Below, one piece after another: positions 1 through 6,897 of a stretch of 9,738 nt of DNA (position 1 is its first letter; each line of letters opens with the position of its first letter). Position numbers and translations under genes: made by a program. The notes beneath the pieces were generated by a model, which worked only from the letters and a program-made list of their open reading frames with translations, did not search any database and was not told where the DNA came from. The stretch spans positions 1 to 9,738 of the forward strand of contig JAVHOA010000098.1 of NCBI GenBank assembly GCA_036169815.1. Reading direction: 5' to 3'. The DNA comes from Hydrocurvibacter sp036169815. Its GTDB lineage: Bacteria > Campylobacterota > Campylobacteria > Campylobacterales > Sulfurimonadaceae.

Positions 1-236
1 GACTTCTTCATAAAAGACAACTGAGAAGGCTATCTGATTGTAGTTTTTACAACCAAAAGCTTAAAGAAGCGGATTAAGTTTGCTGAACCCTTAAACTTTT
101 TCGTATATGTTTGACCTCTTCTAGTCATCTGTAATCCCTCTCTTGTTTATCTAGTCTAAATAAAAGACCAGAAATAACTTATCAGATTTGAAACAAAACC
201 AACACTGTTAAACACTAAAAATTTCCCTTTGGGGAT
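1..236. other. Intergenic/edge region upstream of minC
   Basis: No complete gene of normal size is visible here. A 24-codon plus-strand frame is open from position 3 to a stop at 75-77 and could be the tail of an upstream gene, but it resembles nothing I recognise. A minus-strand 32-codon ORF (30-128) is listed separately. A TTGAAA hexamer at 188-193 could be a -35 element for minC, but the sequence about 17 bp downstream (AACACT) is a poor -10, so I do not call a promoter. Confidence 0.4.
30..128 (-). pseudogene. Possible 5' remnant of an IS3-type transposase OrfA
   Basis: A 32-codon minus-strand ORF begins with ATG, seven bases after a GAGAGGG ribosome binding site (136-142). Its first residues, MTRRGQTYTKKFKGSANL, resemble the start of IS3-family OrfA proteins, which typically read M-R-x-x-YT-x-EFK-x-x-AV-x-L. 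After about residue 18 the expected helix-turn-helix region is missing and the frame stops, which fits a decayed or truncated copy. A different minus-strand frame stays open from about position 60 to the window edge but is not recognisable as transposase. No terminal inverted repeats were found. The match is short, so this could equally be a chance ORF. Confidence 0.3.
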
Positions 237-890
237 ATGAAATATGCTATACTTGCGCCAAAAAGGAGCATTTTGCGTAATAAACAATATTCAGTCAAAG
301 TTTTTGAAACGACTTTAACCAATGACAATCAATTTATATCTTTTTTTACTACAAATCATAAGCTTTTTCAAGATTATTTACTTGTCATCCACGGGAATCT
401 TAGTGAGCAAATTGTAGCTTTTTTGCAAGAGAAAGAACTCCACTATTTAAATAATGTCACGCTTCCAAAAAATCAAGGACGTAAAGCACTCGAAGAGCAA
501 GTGGCCGTGCAACAAGAGCAAAAACAGCAAGCACAGCAAGAGGTGATAAAACTCTGCGATAAACTTCAAAACAATCTCACTGTCAAAGATACACTCATCA
601 GAAGTGGTCAAGATGTAAAAGTTGAGGGCGATCTTCTTTTACTTAACCGTGTAAACAGTGGAGCAACCTTACATGTAGAGGGCAATCTTATTGTCACACA
701 ACTTGTAGAGGGAGCTATCCGTTGTTATGGCAACTTCATGATGCTCAAAGCATCACCAAAAGCGAACATCGTGTTTCATGATGTTATCGTTGATAATGTT
801 CTCCTCAAAGAGAGACTCAATCGAGTAGAACTCAAAGAGAATGAAATCACAATCACACCAGTATTAAAGGAAACAACTTGGGCAATGTAA
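237..890 (+). CDS. minC: Septum site-determining protein MinC
   Basis: MinC is the FtsZ-polymerisation inhibitor that MinD recruits to the membrane to block division near the poles. The 217-residue protein has a divergent N-terminal domain (about 17-78, starting KQYSVKVFE, like Helicobacter MinC). A Gln-rich linker follows (about 85-108, with QQEQKQQAQQ), then the C-terminal beta-helix domain (about 117-205). That domain carries the RSGQ motif (122-125), known in the family for MinD binding, and the typical run GDLLLLNRVNSGATLHVEGN. It is the first gene of minCDE and overlaps minD by 13 bases. The ATG at 237 has GGGGA only two bases upstream, which is too close for a normal Shine-Dalgarno. 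A TTG at 273, with AGGAG at 264-268 (spacing 4), would remove 12 residues and still keep the conserved domain. The exact start is therefore uncertain. Confidence 0.9.
   Translation: MKYAILAPKRSILRNKQYSVKVFETTLTNDNQFISFFTTNHKLFQDYLLVIHGNLSEQIVAFLQEKELHYLNNVTLPKNQGRKALEEQVAVQQEQKQQAQQEVIKLCDKLQNNLTVKDTLIRSGQDVKVEGDLLLLNRVNSGATLHVEGNLIVTQLVEGAIRCYGNFMMLKASPKANIVFHDVIVDNVLLKERLNRVELKENEITITPVLKETTWAM
866..871 (+). promoter_or_regulatory. Ribosome binding site that fixes the minD TTG start
   Basis: AAAGGA lies six bases before the TTG at 878-880, inside the minC coding sequence. This spacing, together with the family N-terminus GNVIAV directly after the codon, supports TTG initiation and translation coupled to minC. 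Confidence 0.7.
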
Positions 891-1690
891 TAGCAGTCAT
901 TAGTGGAAAAGGTGGTGTAGGCAAGACTACAACAACAGCAAATATCGGTCTTGGTATTGCGATGAATGGCAAACGCTGTGTTGTCGTGGATTTTGATATC
1001 GGGCAACGCAATCTTGATATGATTTTAGGACTTGAAAATCGTGTTGTTTACGATATCGTGCAGGTTATGGATGAGGAAGCCACCCTTTCACAAGCACTTA
1101 TCAAAAGCAAGATGAATGACAAACTTTACTTTTTGGCAGCATCACAAACAAAAGACAAAACAGTGCTCGATTCCCAAAAAATCTCTCAGCTCATCACAAA
1201 TCTCAGAGAGGAGTTTGATTATATTATTCTTGATGCTCCAGCGGGAATTGAGAGCGGTTATGAACACACCATAGAGTTTGCAGATGCAGCAATTATCGTT
1301 GTCAATCCTGAAGTCTCTTCTATTCGCGATTCCGATAGAGCCATCGGCATTTTAGATTCCAAATCACAAAGAGTCAAAGATGGTGGCGAGGTTGCAAAAT
1401 ATTTGATTATCAACAGAATCGATGCGAAAATGGTTCAAAGTGGAGAGATGCTCAGCAGTGATGATATTTTAGATATTTTAGGGATTAGTCTTCTTGGAAA
1501 AGTTCCAGAAGATAGAGGGATTATCGATGCTTCCAATCAAGGCAAGCCCATTATTCTCAATCCATCATCCGCAGCAGGTCAAGCATACAAACGCATTGCA
1601 TCTCGTCTTTGTGGAGAGGATGTAGAGATGCCAGAACTAGAAGTTGTACAAAGCGGTTTCTTAAAAAAAATAAAGGGGATTTTTAAATAA
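878..1690 (+). CDS. minD: Septum site-determining ATPase MinD
   Basis: MinD is a ParA/MinD-family ATPase that dimerises on the inner membrane when ATP-bound, carries MinC there, and is released by MinE. The 270-residue protein has the deviant Walker A motif GKGGVGKTT (10-18), which includes the signature lysine K11. It also has the Walker B-like run YIILDAPAG (about 115-123). It ends in the amphipathic membrane-targeting helix GFLKKIKGIFK. That helix and the neighbouring minC and minE separate it from the flagellar relative FlhG. The start codon is TTG with a good ribosome binding site; the reading frame begins 13 bases before the minC stop. Its stop overlaps the minE start (TAATG). Length and motifs are normal. 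Confidence 0.96.
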   Translation: MGNVIAVISGKGGVGKTTTTANIGLGIAMNGKRCVVVDFDIGQRNLDMILGLENRVVYDIVQVMDEEATLSQALIKSKMNDKLYFLAASQTKDKTVLDSQKISQLITNLREEFDYIILDAPAGIESGYEHTIEFADAAIIVVNPEVSSIRDSDRAIGILDSKSQRVKDGGEVAKYLIINRIDAKMVQSGEMLSSDDILDILGISLLGKVPEDRGIIDASNQGKPIILNPSSAAGQAYKRIASRLCGEDVEMPELEVVQSGFLKKIKGIFK

Positions 1691-1926
1691 TGTTTCCTTG
1701 GTTTAAGAAAAAAAGCAGTGCAAGTACTGCAAAAGACAGATTGACAATCGCTATTATGTCCGATCGGGACAACTCAAATAGTTACCCTTTTATGGCACAG
1801 ATGAAAGCAGAAATCATTGAAGTAGTCAAAAAATATATTGGTGTCAAAACTATCAATATCAAAAAAGATATCGAGGGTGATGTAGAAGCCCTTTCCATCG
1901 AAGTACAACTCGATAAAAATGCTTAG
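1690..1926 (+). CDS. minE: Cell division topological specificity factor MinE
   Basis: MinE stimulates the MinD ATPase and produces the spatial pattern that keeps MinCD away from midcell. The 78-residue protein has the usual architecture. A short N-terminal membrane-binding start (MFPWFKKK) comes first, then the anti-MinCD segment (about 12-30, containing AKDRLTIAIMSDR), then a topological specificity domain (about 34-75, with MKAEIIEVVKKYIGV and the terminal strand EALSIEVQL). Its ATG overlaps the minD stop by one base, so translation is probably coupled. It is the last gene of minCDE, and a perfect hairpin spans its stop codon. Confidence 0.95.
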   Translation: MFPWFKKKSSASTAKDRLTIAIMSDRDNSNSYPFMAQMKAEIIEVVKKYIGVKTINIKKDIEGDVEALSIEVQLDKNA

Positions 1927-1938
1927 TGCATTTTTATC
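1912..1938. terminator. Candidate bidirectional terminator between minE and ung
   Basis: A perfect 11-bp stem (GATAAAAATGC, loop TTAGT, GCATTTTTATC) spans the minE stop codon and lies just beyond the end of the convergent ung gene. The stem is AT-rich and so weak. Its arms carry A5 and T5 runs, and seven Ts follow at 1948-1954 on the plus strand. The convergent gene layout supports a terminator role, but there is no immediate strong U-tract. Confidence 0.5.
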
Positions 1939-1952
1939 ATTACTCCCTTTTT

Positions 1953-2630
1953 TTATAATTTCCAATCAATCGTTTTTAGATGCTTACATGTAAGGTATGC
2001 ATTCGTTGTAGAAAAGGGTTTTGAACCAAAAAAACCTCGATAAGATGAAAGAGGAGATGGATGTGGTGCTTTTAAAATAAGGTGCTTTTTTTCATCTATC
2101 ATGAGAGCATTTTTGTGCGCGTCTGCTCCCCATAAAATAAAAACGACATGCTCTTTTTTTTCATTGATAAGTTGGATAACTCGCTTTACAAACCGCTCCC
2201 AGCCTCTATTTTTATGAGAATTTGCCGCGCCTGCTCGTACTGTTAAAACCGTATTAATTAAAAAAACACCCTCTTTTGCCCACGCCGTCAAATCGCCGCT
2301 CAAAGGGATTGGCAGGTTTAAATCACTTGCATATTCTGTAAATATATTCCGTAGGGATGGTGGAAATGGTGTCCCATCAAGCACGCTAAAAGCAAGGCCA
2401 TGTGCCTGAGAGGCTCCATGATAAGGGTCTTGACCAATGATAACAACTTTAAGATTTGCAAATGCAGTGAGATGAAAAGCATTAAAAATATTTTCTGCTT
2501 CAGGATAGATGAGAAAATGCTTTCTCTCTGCATCCAAAAACGCTTCCAACTCTTTTATATAGGGCTTTTCAAGTTCATCAGATAAAAGCGTTTTCCAACT
2601 TTGCTCTTGTAGTAACTCTTTGAATTGCAT
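1953..2630 (-). CDS. ung: Uracil-DNA glycosylase (family 1)
   Basis: Ung removes uracil from DNA as the first step of base excision repair. The 225-residue protein matches the family length. It shows the catalytic water-activating motif GQDPYHG (66-72, Asp68). The segment GVFLINTVLTV (121-131) follows, and then the Leu-loop motif HPSPLSSYRGFFG (190-202), whose His190 stabilises the transition state. It lies one base after the stop of the upstream dihydroorotase-like gene. There is no clear ribosome binding site, so translation is probably coupled to that gene. Residues LTCKH (213-217) are encoded across a copy of the repeated palindrome. Confidence 0.96.
   Translation of the reverse strand: MQFKELLQEQSWKTLLSDELEKPYIKELEAFLDAERKHFLIYPEAENIFNAFHLTAFANLKVVIIGQDPYHGASQAHGLAFSVLDGTPFPPSLRNIFTEYASDLNLPIPLSGDLTAWAKEGVFLINTVLTVRAGAANSHKNRGWERFVKRVIQLINEKKEHVVFILWGADAHKNALMIDEKKHLILKAPHPSPLSSYRGFFGSKPFSTTNAYLTCKHLKTIDWKL
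1982..1995 (+). repeat. Palindrome copy 1 (CTTACATGTAAG) in ung
   Basis: The 12-bp perfect palindrome occupies 1983-1994, preceded by G. In ung it encodes LTCK near the C-terminus. Confidence 0.85.
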
Positions 2631-2631
2631 G

Positions 2632-3807
2632 CTAGAAAACTATGCGACCAAAAAGTGTTTCGCCATGGTAAAGTGATCGGTTATTGCTTACATGTAAGGC
2701 TTTTTGTGTATCAAAGAGAATAAAATCTTTGCTTCCAACATGCAGTTTACCTGCATCTTTTTTAATCGCTTTTGCTGGATTTACTACACAAAGATGGACT
2801 AATTCTAAAAGCGTAATCATGCCGGATTTGACAAGTTTTGTGTAGTAAAGTGGCAAGGCTTCTTCGAGTGTTTCACACCCATAAGACGCATCAAAAAATG
2901 CAACCTCTTTATTGACAGCAGAAGATGGCTGATGGAGTGTTGTAAGCATATCTATCTCACCATTTTTTAGAGCTTTTTGCATCAGTTGCATATCCTCTGC
3001 GGTGGCAAGAGGCGGATATATTTTTGCAGCGGTATTGAAATTTTCACACAAAGTATCGGAGTGTAAAAGATGGTGAATACTCACTTCACATTGCACAGAA
3101 ACACCCTCTTTTTTTGCTTTACTTATCATCTCGATAGAGCGAGGATTTGCGATGGATTGAAACAATACTTTGATTCCATAATAGCGTGCTAGCTCGATGA
3201 GACGGCTTACATGTAAGAGCTCTCCAATGGCAGGAATGCCTGCAAGTCCCAGATGCGCGCTCACTTCGCCCTCAGTCATCACGCCCATATTGCTCAAACT
3301 TCTATCCTCTGCACGGCAGAAAAGTGTTACATCATACATTTTGACATATTCAGCAATTTTGATGGCAAGATTGTTATGTGTCGTCGTGCTCATAAATGGA
3401 GCTACTGCGCCTTTTTTGAGCAAGATTGCGATGTTACTCAGTGAGTTATCGGATGCTTTGATGGTATTAAAAGCGCAGTGAATTTGTGCACCCTCTTTTG
3501 CTGTGATGCTGTTTTGAACAAACTCTAAAACGATTTCATCATCAATCGCAGGTGTGGATTCAGGGTTTAAAACAAGTTCTCTAACGCCCCCTTTTGCTGC
3601 ATTAAGACAGAGGGATTCTATGCTTTTTGAGTTTAAAATATCATCTTTTACCCTAACATTGAGATCTATCAAAGAGGGGATGAGAATAAGTGAACTCTCA
3701 AAACTCTCTTTGCTCTCTTCAATACTTACAATTACACCCTCTTCTACCACTACATTGGCAAATCTTTCACCTAAAACATCGCAAATCTTTACGTTTGATA
3801 GCACCAT
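2632..3807 (-). CDS. Dihydroorotase-like protein (PyrC'/PyrX type), metal site lost
   Basis: The 391-residue protein has the length and fold-defining segments of type I dihydroorotase. Examples are EGEVSAHLGLAGIPAIGE (179-196; Bacillus PyrC has EGEFSKANGLNGIPSICE), CEVSIHHLLHSD (240-251) and YPPLATAED (264-272). By hand alignment to Bacillus PyrC, every metal ligand is replaced. HxH becomes N50-V-R52, the FTDDG aspartate falls at M139/S140, the AHCED histidine is R165, the next histidine is S218, and the TDHAPH aspartate is L291. It is therefore probably not an enzyme. Inactive dihydroorotases are known in Pseudomonas, where they are structural subunits of aspartate transcarbamoylase; that role is only an inference here, since pyrB is not in the window. 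It starts at ATG 3807, with AAAAGGTG eight bases upstream, and is co-transcribed with ung. Annotation pipelines would probably call it an active pyrC. Confidence 0.85.
   Translation of the reverse strand: MVLSNVKICDVLGERFANVVVEEGVIVSIEESKESFESSLILIPSLIDLNVRVKDDILNSKSIESLCLNAAKGGVRELVLNPESTPAIDDEIVLEFVQNSITAKEGAQIHCAFNTIKASDNSLSNIAILLKKGAVAPFMSTTTHNNLAIKIAEYVKMYDVTLFCRAEDRSLSNMGVMTEGEVSAHLGLAGIPAIGELLHVSRLIELARYYGIKVLFQSIANPRSIEMISKAKKEGVSVQCEVSIHHLLHSDTLCENFNTAAKIYPPLATAEDMQLMQKALKNGEIDMLTTLHQPSSAVNKEVAFFDASYGCETLEEALPLYYTKLVKSGMITLLELVHLCVVNPAKAIKKDAGKLHVGSKDFILFDTQKALHVSNNRSLYHGETLFGRIVF
2686..2699 (+). repeat. Palindrome copy 2 (CTTACATGTAAG) in the pyrC-like gene
   Basis: The 12-bp perfect palindrome occupies 2687-2698, preceded by G. 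It encodes LHV in the pyrC-like protein near residue 373. Confidence 0.85.
3205..3217 (+). repeat. Palindrome copy 3 (CTTACATGTAAG) in the pyrC-like gene
   Basis: The 12-bp perfect palindrome occupies 3206-3217, preceded by G. It encodes LHV at residues 198-200, about 520 bp from copy 2 in the same gene. Confidence 0.85.
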
Positions 3808-3826
3808 TTCAATAACACCTTTTCGA

Positions 3827-3832
3827 TATAAT
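3827..3832 (+). promoter_or_regulatory. -10 element for the lpxB-gnn operon
   Basis: A perfect TATAAT on the plus strand lies 31 bp before the lpxB TTG start, with no strong -35. The predicted transcription start (about 3839) falls inside the opposing promoter's -10, so the two promoters overlap. Confidence 0.5.
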
Positions 3833-3838
3833 TCCTAA

Positions 3839-3844
3839 ATTATA
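3839..3844 (-). promoter_or_regulatory. -10 element for the pyrC'-ung operon
   Basis: A perfect TATAAT on the minus strand lies 31 bp before the ATG at 3807, preceded by a T-rich stretch and no clear -35. That pattern is typical of Campylobacter-type sigma-70 promoters. It forms one arm of an inverted repeat with the opposing -10. Confidence 0.5.
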
Positions 3845-3848
3845 AACT

Positions 3849-3855
3849 AAAAAGG
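3849..3855 (+). promoter_or_regulatory. Ribosome binding site for the lpxB TTG start
   Basis: AAAAAGG ends eight bases before TTG 3864-3866. No in-frame ATG or GTG near the conserved N-terminus offers a better start, so this site supports TTG initiation. Confidence 0.6.
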
Positions 3856-3863
3856 TTTAAACT

Positions 3864-4910
3864 TTGAAACTTCTCGTCAGTGCACTTGAACACTCCGCAA
3901 ATATTCACTTAAAAGCCCTCAAGCAAGAACTAAGCCCCGATGTAGAACTCATAGGAATCTTCGACAAAGCGCTTGGAAATCCGCATGTTGATCTCTCCTC
4001 TTTGGCAATCATGGGCTTTGTCGATGCGATCAAAAAACTCCGATATTTTTTTAAACTCAGCGATATAATGCTCGATCTTGCAAAAGATGCAGATAAAATT
4101 TTACTGATGGATTCTTCAGGATTTAATCTTCCTCTTGCAAAAAAAATACGTAAAAAATATCCAAATAAAGAGATTATTTACTACATCTTGCCACAAGCTT
4201 GGGCATGGAAACCAAAGAGAATTCCTGTTTTAGAAAAAACCATCACCCATCTAGCTTCCATCCTCCCATTTGAAAAAGATTATTACTCTAAAAATGCACC
4301 TATTTCTTATGTAGGACATCCGCTTTTAGATGAGATAAAAGAGTTCAAAGAGGAGCTTACATGTAAAGGGAAAATAGCTTTTATGCCAGGAAGTCGTCGC
4401 GGTGAGATTAAAAAACTGATGCCAATATTCAAAGAACTTCGCAAAAAAATCGACTGTGAAGCCACTATTATCGTCCCAAAACAGTTCACTAAAGAAGAGT
4501 TAAAAGAAGTTTACGGTACCCTATCAGAATTTAAAATTGTTACAGACGCACATCAAACTTTAAGAGAATGTGACTTTGCTTTCATCTGCAGTGGAACCGC
4601 TACACTCGAAGCTGCACTCATTGGCACCCCTTTTATTTTGAGTTATATTGCAAAACCGCTTGATTATTTTATAGCAAGCACTCTTGTAAAACTCAACTTT
4701 ATCGGGCTTGGTAATATCATGTTTGAAAAGTTTAAAGGCGAGGCTTTACATCCTGAGTTTATACAAAAAGATGTAACGGCTCAAAACCTTTTTGACGCAT
4801 ATCAAAAGTTTGATCGAGAAAAGTTTTTAAACAATTCAAAAGAGTTAAGAAAATATTTAAGCCACGGAAGTTCAAAAACCGTTGCATCAATCATAGAGGA
4901 CAAACGATGA
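3864..4910 (+). CDS. lpxB: Lipid-A-disaccharide synthase
   Basis: LpxB is a GT19 glycosyltransferase at the inner membrane. It joins a lipid X-type monosaccharide to its UDP form to give the lipid A disaccharide. The 348-residue protein contains LLMDSSGFN (80-88), whose Asp83 matches the essential Asp98 of E. coli. Further motifs are ILPQAWAWKPKR (108-119), VGHPLLD (150-156), PGSRRGEI (175-182) and SGTATLEAALIGTP (242-255). The N-terminal GEASGD loop of other bacteria reads LEHSAN, as I recall for Campylobacterota LpxB. The protein is somewhat shorter than E. coli LpxB (382 residues). It starts at TTG and overlaps gnnB by four bases (ATGA), opening an apparently four-gene lipid A operon. A palindrome copy encodes its LTCK (165-168). 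Confidence 0.93.
   Translation: MKLLVSALEHSANIHLKALKQELSPDVELIGIFDKALGNPHVDLSSLAIMGFVDAIKKLRYFFKLSDIMLDLAKDADKILLMDSSGFNLPLAKKIRKKYPNKEIIYYILPQAWAWKPKRIPVLEKTITHLASILPFEKDYYSKNAPISYVGHPLLDEIKEFKEELTCKGKIAFMPGSRRGEIKKLMPIFKELRKKIDCEATIIVPKQFTKEELKEVYGTLSEFKIVTDAHQTLRECDFAFICSGTATLEAALIGTPFILSYIAKPLDYFIASTLVKLNFIGLGNIMFEKFKGEALHPEFIQKDVTAQNLFDAYQKFDREKFLNNSKELRKYLSHGSSKTVASIIEDKR
4355..4367 (+). repeat. Palindrome copy 4 (GCTTACATGTAAA) in lpxB
   Basis: The 10-bp core TTACATGTAA (4357-4366) is perfect and the last outer base differs (A rather than G). It encodes LTCK in LpxB. Confidence 0.8.
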
Positions 4911-5998
4911 AAATCAATTTTATAGACCTGCAAGCACAATATCAAGAGTATAAAGCAGAAATTGACAAAGAAGTAGGCGAAGTTTTCGCAAGTGCAGGAT
5001 TTATCGGCGGACCAAAACTTGATAGTTTGGAAAAAAACCTTGCGGCATACACTGGCGCAAAACACGCTATCGGTTGTAGCAGTGGAACAGACGCACTTTT
5101 GCTCGCTCTTATGGCTCTTGATATCAAAGCTGGTGATGAGATTATCACAACTCCATTTACTTTCATCGCAACGGCTGAAGTGATTGCATTTTTGGGTGCA
5201 AAACCTGTGTTTGTAGATATTGATGAAAAAACTTACAATATCGATCCAACTCGCATTGAAGCGGTCATCACTAAAAGTACAAAAGCAATCATTCCTGTTG
5301 CTCTCTATGGCCAATGTGCAGATATGGATGCAATCAATGCTATTGCTCACAAGCATAATTTGACTGTTATCGAAGATGCTGCTCAAAGTTTTGGCGCTGA
5401 GTATAGAGGCAAAAAATCTTGTGCTCTTTCAACTATCGGCTGTACAAGCTTTTTTCCTTCAAAACCGCTTGGCGCATACGGAGATGGCGGCGCTATCTTT
5501 ACGGATGATGATGCACTTGCACTAAAGATAAGAATGCTTTTAAATCATGGACAAAATGAGCGTTACAAACACAAATATATCGGTATCAATGGGCGTTTAG
5601 ACGCCGTTCAAGCGGCAATTTTGGATGTCAAACTTCGCTATTTTGATAAAGAGGTCAAACTTCGCCAAGAGATCGGACAAAGATACTCTACACTCCTTGT
5701 CGATGCTGATGTCGTAACTCCTTTTATAGAAGATGAGCGAACAAGTGTCTATGCACAATACTCATTAAGAGTAAAAGATAGAGCGGCGATGGTCGCAAAA
5801 CTAAGTGAGCAAGCGATTCCAACAGCGGTGCATTATCCAATGCCGCTTCACTTGCAAGAAGCATTTATTTATCTTGGATACAAAGCGGGAGATTTTCCTA
5901 TCTCTGAGCAAGTATCGCAGGAAATCATGTCACTTCCAATGAGTCCTTATCTCACGCGCGAGCAACAAGATTTTATCGTTGCTGCAATCAAAGGATAA
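4907..5998 (+). CDS. gnnB: PLP-dependent sugar-nucleotide 3-aminotransferase (DegT/DnrJ/EryC1; GnnB type)
   Basis: This is a fold-type I PLP aminotransferase of the sugar-nucleotide family, very close along its whole length to Pseudomonas WbpE. The 363-residue protein has the phosphate-binding run SSGTDAL (58-64) and VIEDAAQSFGA (154-164), with Asp157 facing the PLP nitrogen. It also has TSFFPSKPLGAYGDGGA (180-196), with Lys186 as the Schiff-base lysine, and HYPMPLH near residue 305. Sequence alone allows either UDP-GlcNAc(3NAc)A (WbpE) or UDP-GlcNAc3N (GnnB) synthesis. The position directly after lpxB and before a Gfo/Idh dehydrogenase and an LpxA homologue favours GnnB, which would transfer an amine from glutamate to 3-keto-UDP-GlcNAc. 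Its ribosome binding site, AGAGGA (4895-4900), lies inside lpxB. Confidence 0.85.
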   Translation: MKINFIDLQAQYQEYKAEIDKEVGEVFASAGFIGGPKLDSLEKNLAAYTGAKHAIGCSSGTDALLLALMALDIKAGDEIITTPFTFIATAEVIAFLGAKPVFVDIDEKTYNIDPTRIEAVITKSTKAIIPVALYGQCADMDAINAIAHKHNLTVIEDAAQSFGAEYRGKKSCALSTIGCTSFFPSKPLGAYGDGGAIFTDDDALALKIRMLLNHGQNERYKHKYIGINGRLDAVQAAILDVKLRYFDKEVKLRQEIGQRYSTLLVDADVVTPFIEDERTSVYAQYSLRVKDRAAMVAKLSEQAIPTAVHYPMPLHLQEAFIYLGYKAGDFPISEQVSQEIMSLPMSPYLTREQQDFIVAAIKG

Positions 5999-6000
5999 TC

Positions 6001-6897
6001 ATGACTAAAGTAGCCATTATCGGTTTAGGAGCGATGGGGAAAAACCATTACCGCATTTTAAATATGCTTGATTATGTAGAGATTTGTGCACTTTGTGATG
6101 TTGTGCAAAATGATCCCTACAATGAACCCTTTTTTCTTGATGTTAATACAATGCTAGAGACCGCCAAACCAGATGCAGTTATCATCGCTGTACCAACTTT
6201 TTTACATAAAGAGGTCGCTTTAAAATGTGCCGCGAAAGGGGTGCATATCTTCATCGAAAAACCTGCCGCTTCCACTGTTAGCGATGCAAAAGAGATTTTA
6301 AAAGCGGTTGAGGCTTCAGGCATTAAAAGTTGTGTTGGACATGTAGAGAGGTTTAACCCTGTCGTACAAGCGCTCAAAGATGAGCTTGCAGGAAAAGAGA
6401 TATTTTCAGTCGCTATCACGCGTGTTGGGCCATTTCCTCCACGTATCGCAGATGTCGGCGTACTTACTGACCTTTCTGTTCATGATATCGATCTCATTCG
6501 TTTTATCACCCATAGAGATATTTTAAATCAAGCGATTTTTAAATCAAGAAAAATCCATAATCATCATGAAGATAATGCTGTACTTAGTTTTGAGCTTACA
6601 GACAATATTATTGCCAATATCACAACAAACTGGCTCACTCCATTTAAAAAACGCTGTATTGAAGTCGCGTGCCAAGACTCTTATTTTGAAGCAGATCTCA
6701 TAGCCCAAAGCCTCACGGAATACTCTGCATTTAGCACAAACAACTCCTATGTCGTGCGCGGATGCCATATCAAAAAAGATGAGCCACTTATCAAAGAGCT
6801 TGAGATGTTTATCAACTACCTCCAAACTGGCAATCGCGGTTCTCTTGCAACGATAGAAGATAGCATCATTACTCTTACAATAGCAATCCAACCATGA
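6001..6897 (+). CDS. gnnA: NAD-dependent sugar-nucleotide 3-dehydrogenase (Gfo/Idh/MocA; GnnA type)
   Basis: The 298-residue protein has an N-terminal Rossmann fold with GLGAMGKNH (8-16). The Gfo/Idh/MocA signature EKPAA (86-90) is present, as are VGHVERFNP (112-120) and the catalytic-region motif DLSVHDIDLIRF (157-168), which includes His161. In the GnnA pathway this enzyme oxidises the C3 hydroxyl of UDP-GlcNAc so that GnnB can aminate it. The gene starts two bases after gnnB, with AAAGGA as ribosome binding site (5990-5995), and overlaps the LpxA-like gene by four bases. The family assignment is firm. The GnnA assignment, rather than WbpB-like, rests on context: in Acidithiobacillus gnnA and gnnB lie between lpxA and lpxB. 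Confidence 0.78.
   Translation: MTKVAIIGLGAMGKNHYRILNMLDYVEICALCDVVQNDPYNEPFFLDVNTMLETAKPDAVIIAVPTFLHKEVALKCAAKGVHIFIEKPAASTVSDAKEILKAVEASGIKSCVGHVERFNPVVQALKDELAGKEIFSVAITRVGPFPPRIADVGVLTDLSVHDIDLIRFITHRDILNQAIFKSRKIHNHHEDNAVLSFELTDNIIANITTNWLTPFKKRCIEVACQDSYFEADLIAQSLTEYSAFSTNNSYVVRGCHIKKDEPLIKELEMFINYLQTGNRGSLATIEDSIITLTIAIQP

Noticed and set aside
3..77. Plus-strand 24-codon frame open to the left edge
   Set aside because: It has no recognisable similarity and is too short to tell from chance.
668..678. Sixth palindrome copy in minC (CTTACATGTAG)
   Set aside because: One arm is broken (GTAG instead of GTAA), so it was not counted as an exact copy; it is mentioned only as a possible degenerate member.
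878..1690. Flagellar FlhG or chromosome-partitioning ParA in place of MinD
   Set aside because: The C-terminal membrane-targeting helix and the flanking minC and minE identify MinD.
2632..3807. Functional dihydroorotase (pyrC)
   Set aside because: All six metal-binding positions are substituted, so the catalytic label would mislead.
4802..5386. 194-residue minus-strand ORF opposite lpxB and gnnB
   Set aside because: It lies wholly antisense to two clear genes, is rich in Cys, Ser and Phe as reverse frames often are, and has no ribosome binding site or recognisable domain.
4907..6897. WbpE/WbpB pair for diacetamido-uronic acid synthesis
   Set aside because: The sequence alone allows it, but the position between lpxB and an LpxA homologue, with no uronic-acid genes, fits the GnnB/GnnA pathway better. 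It is kept as an alternative.
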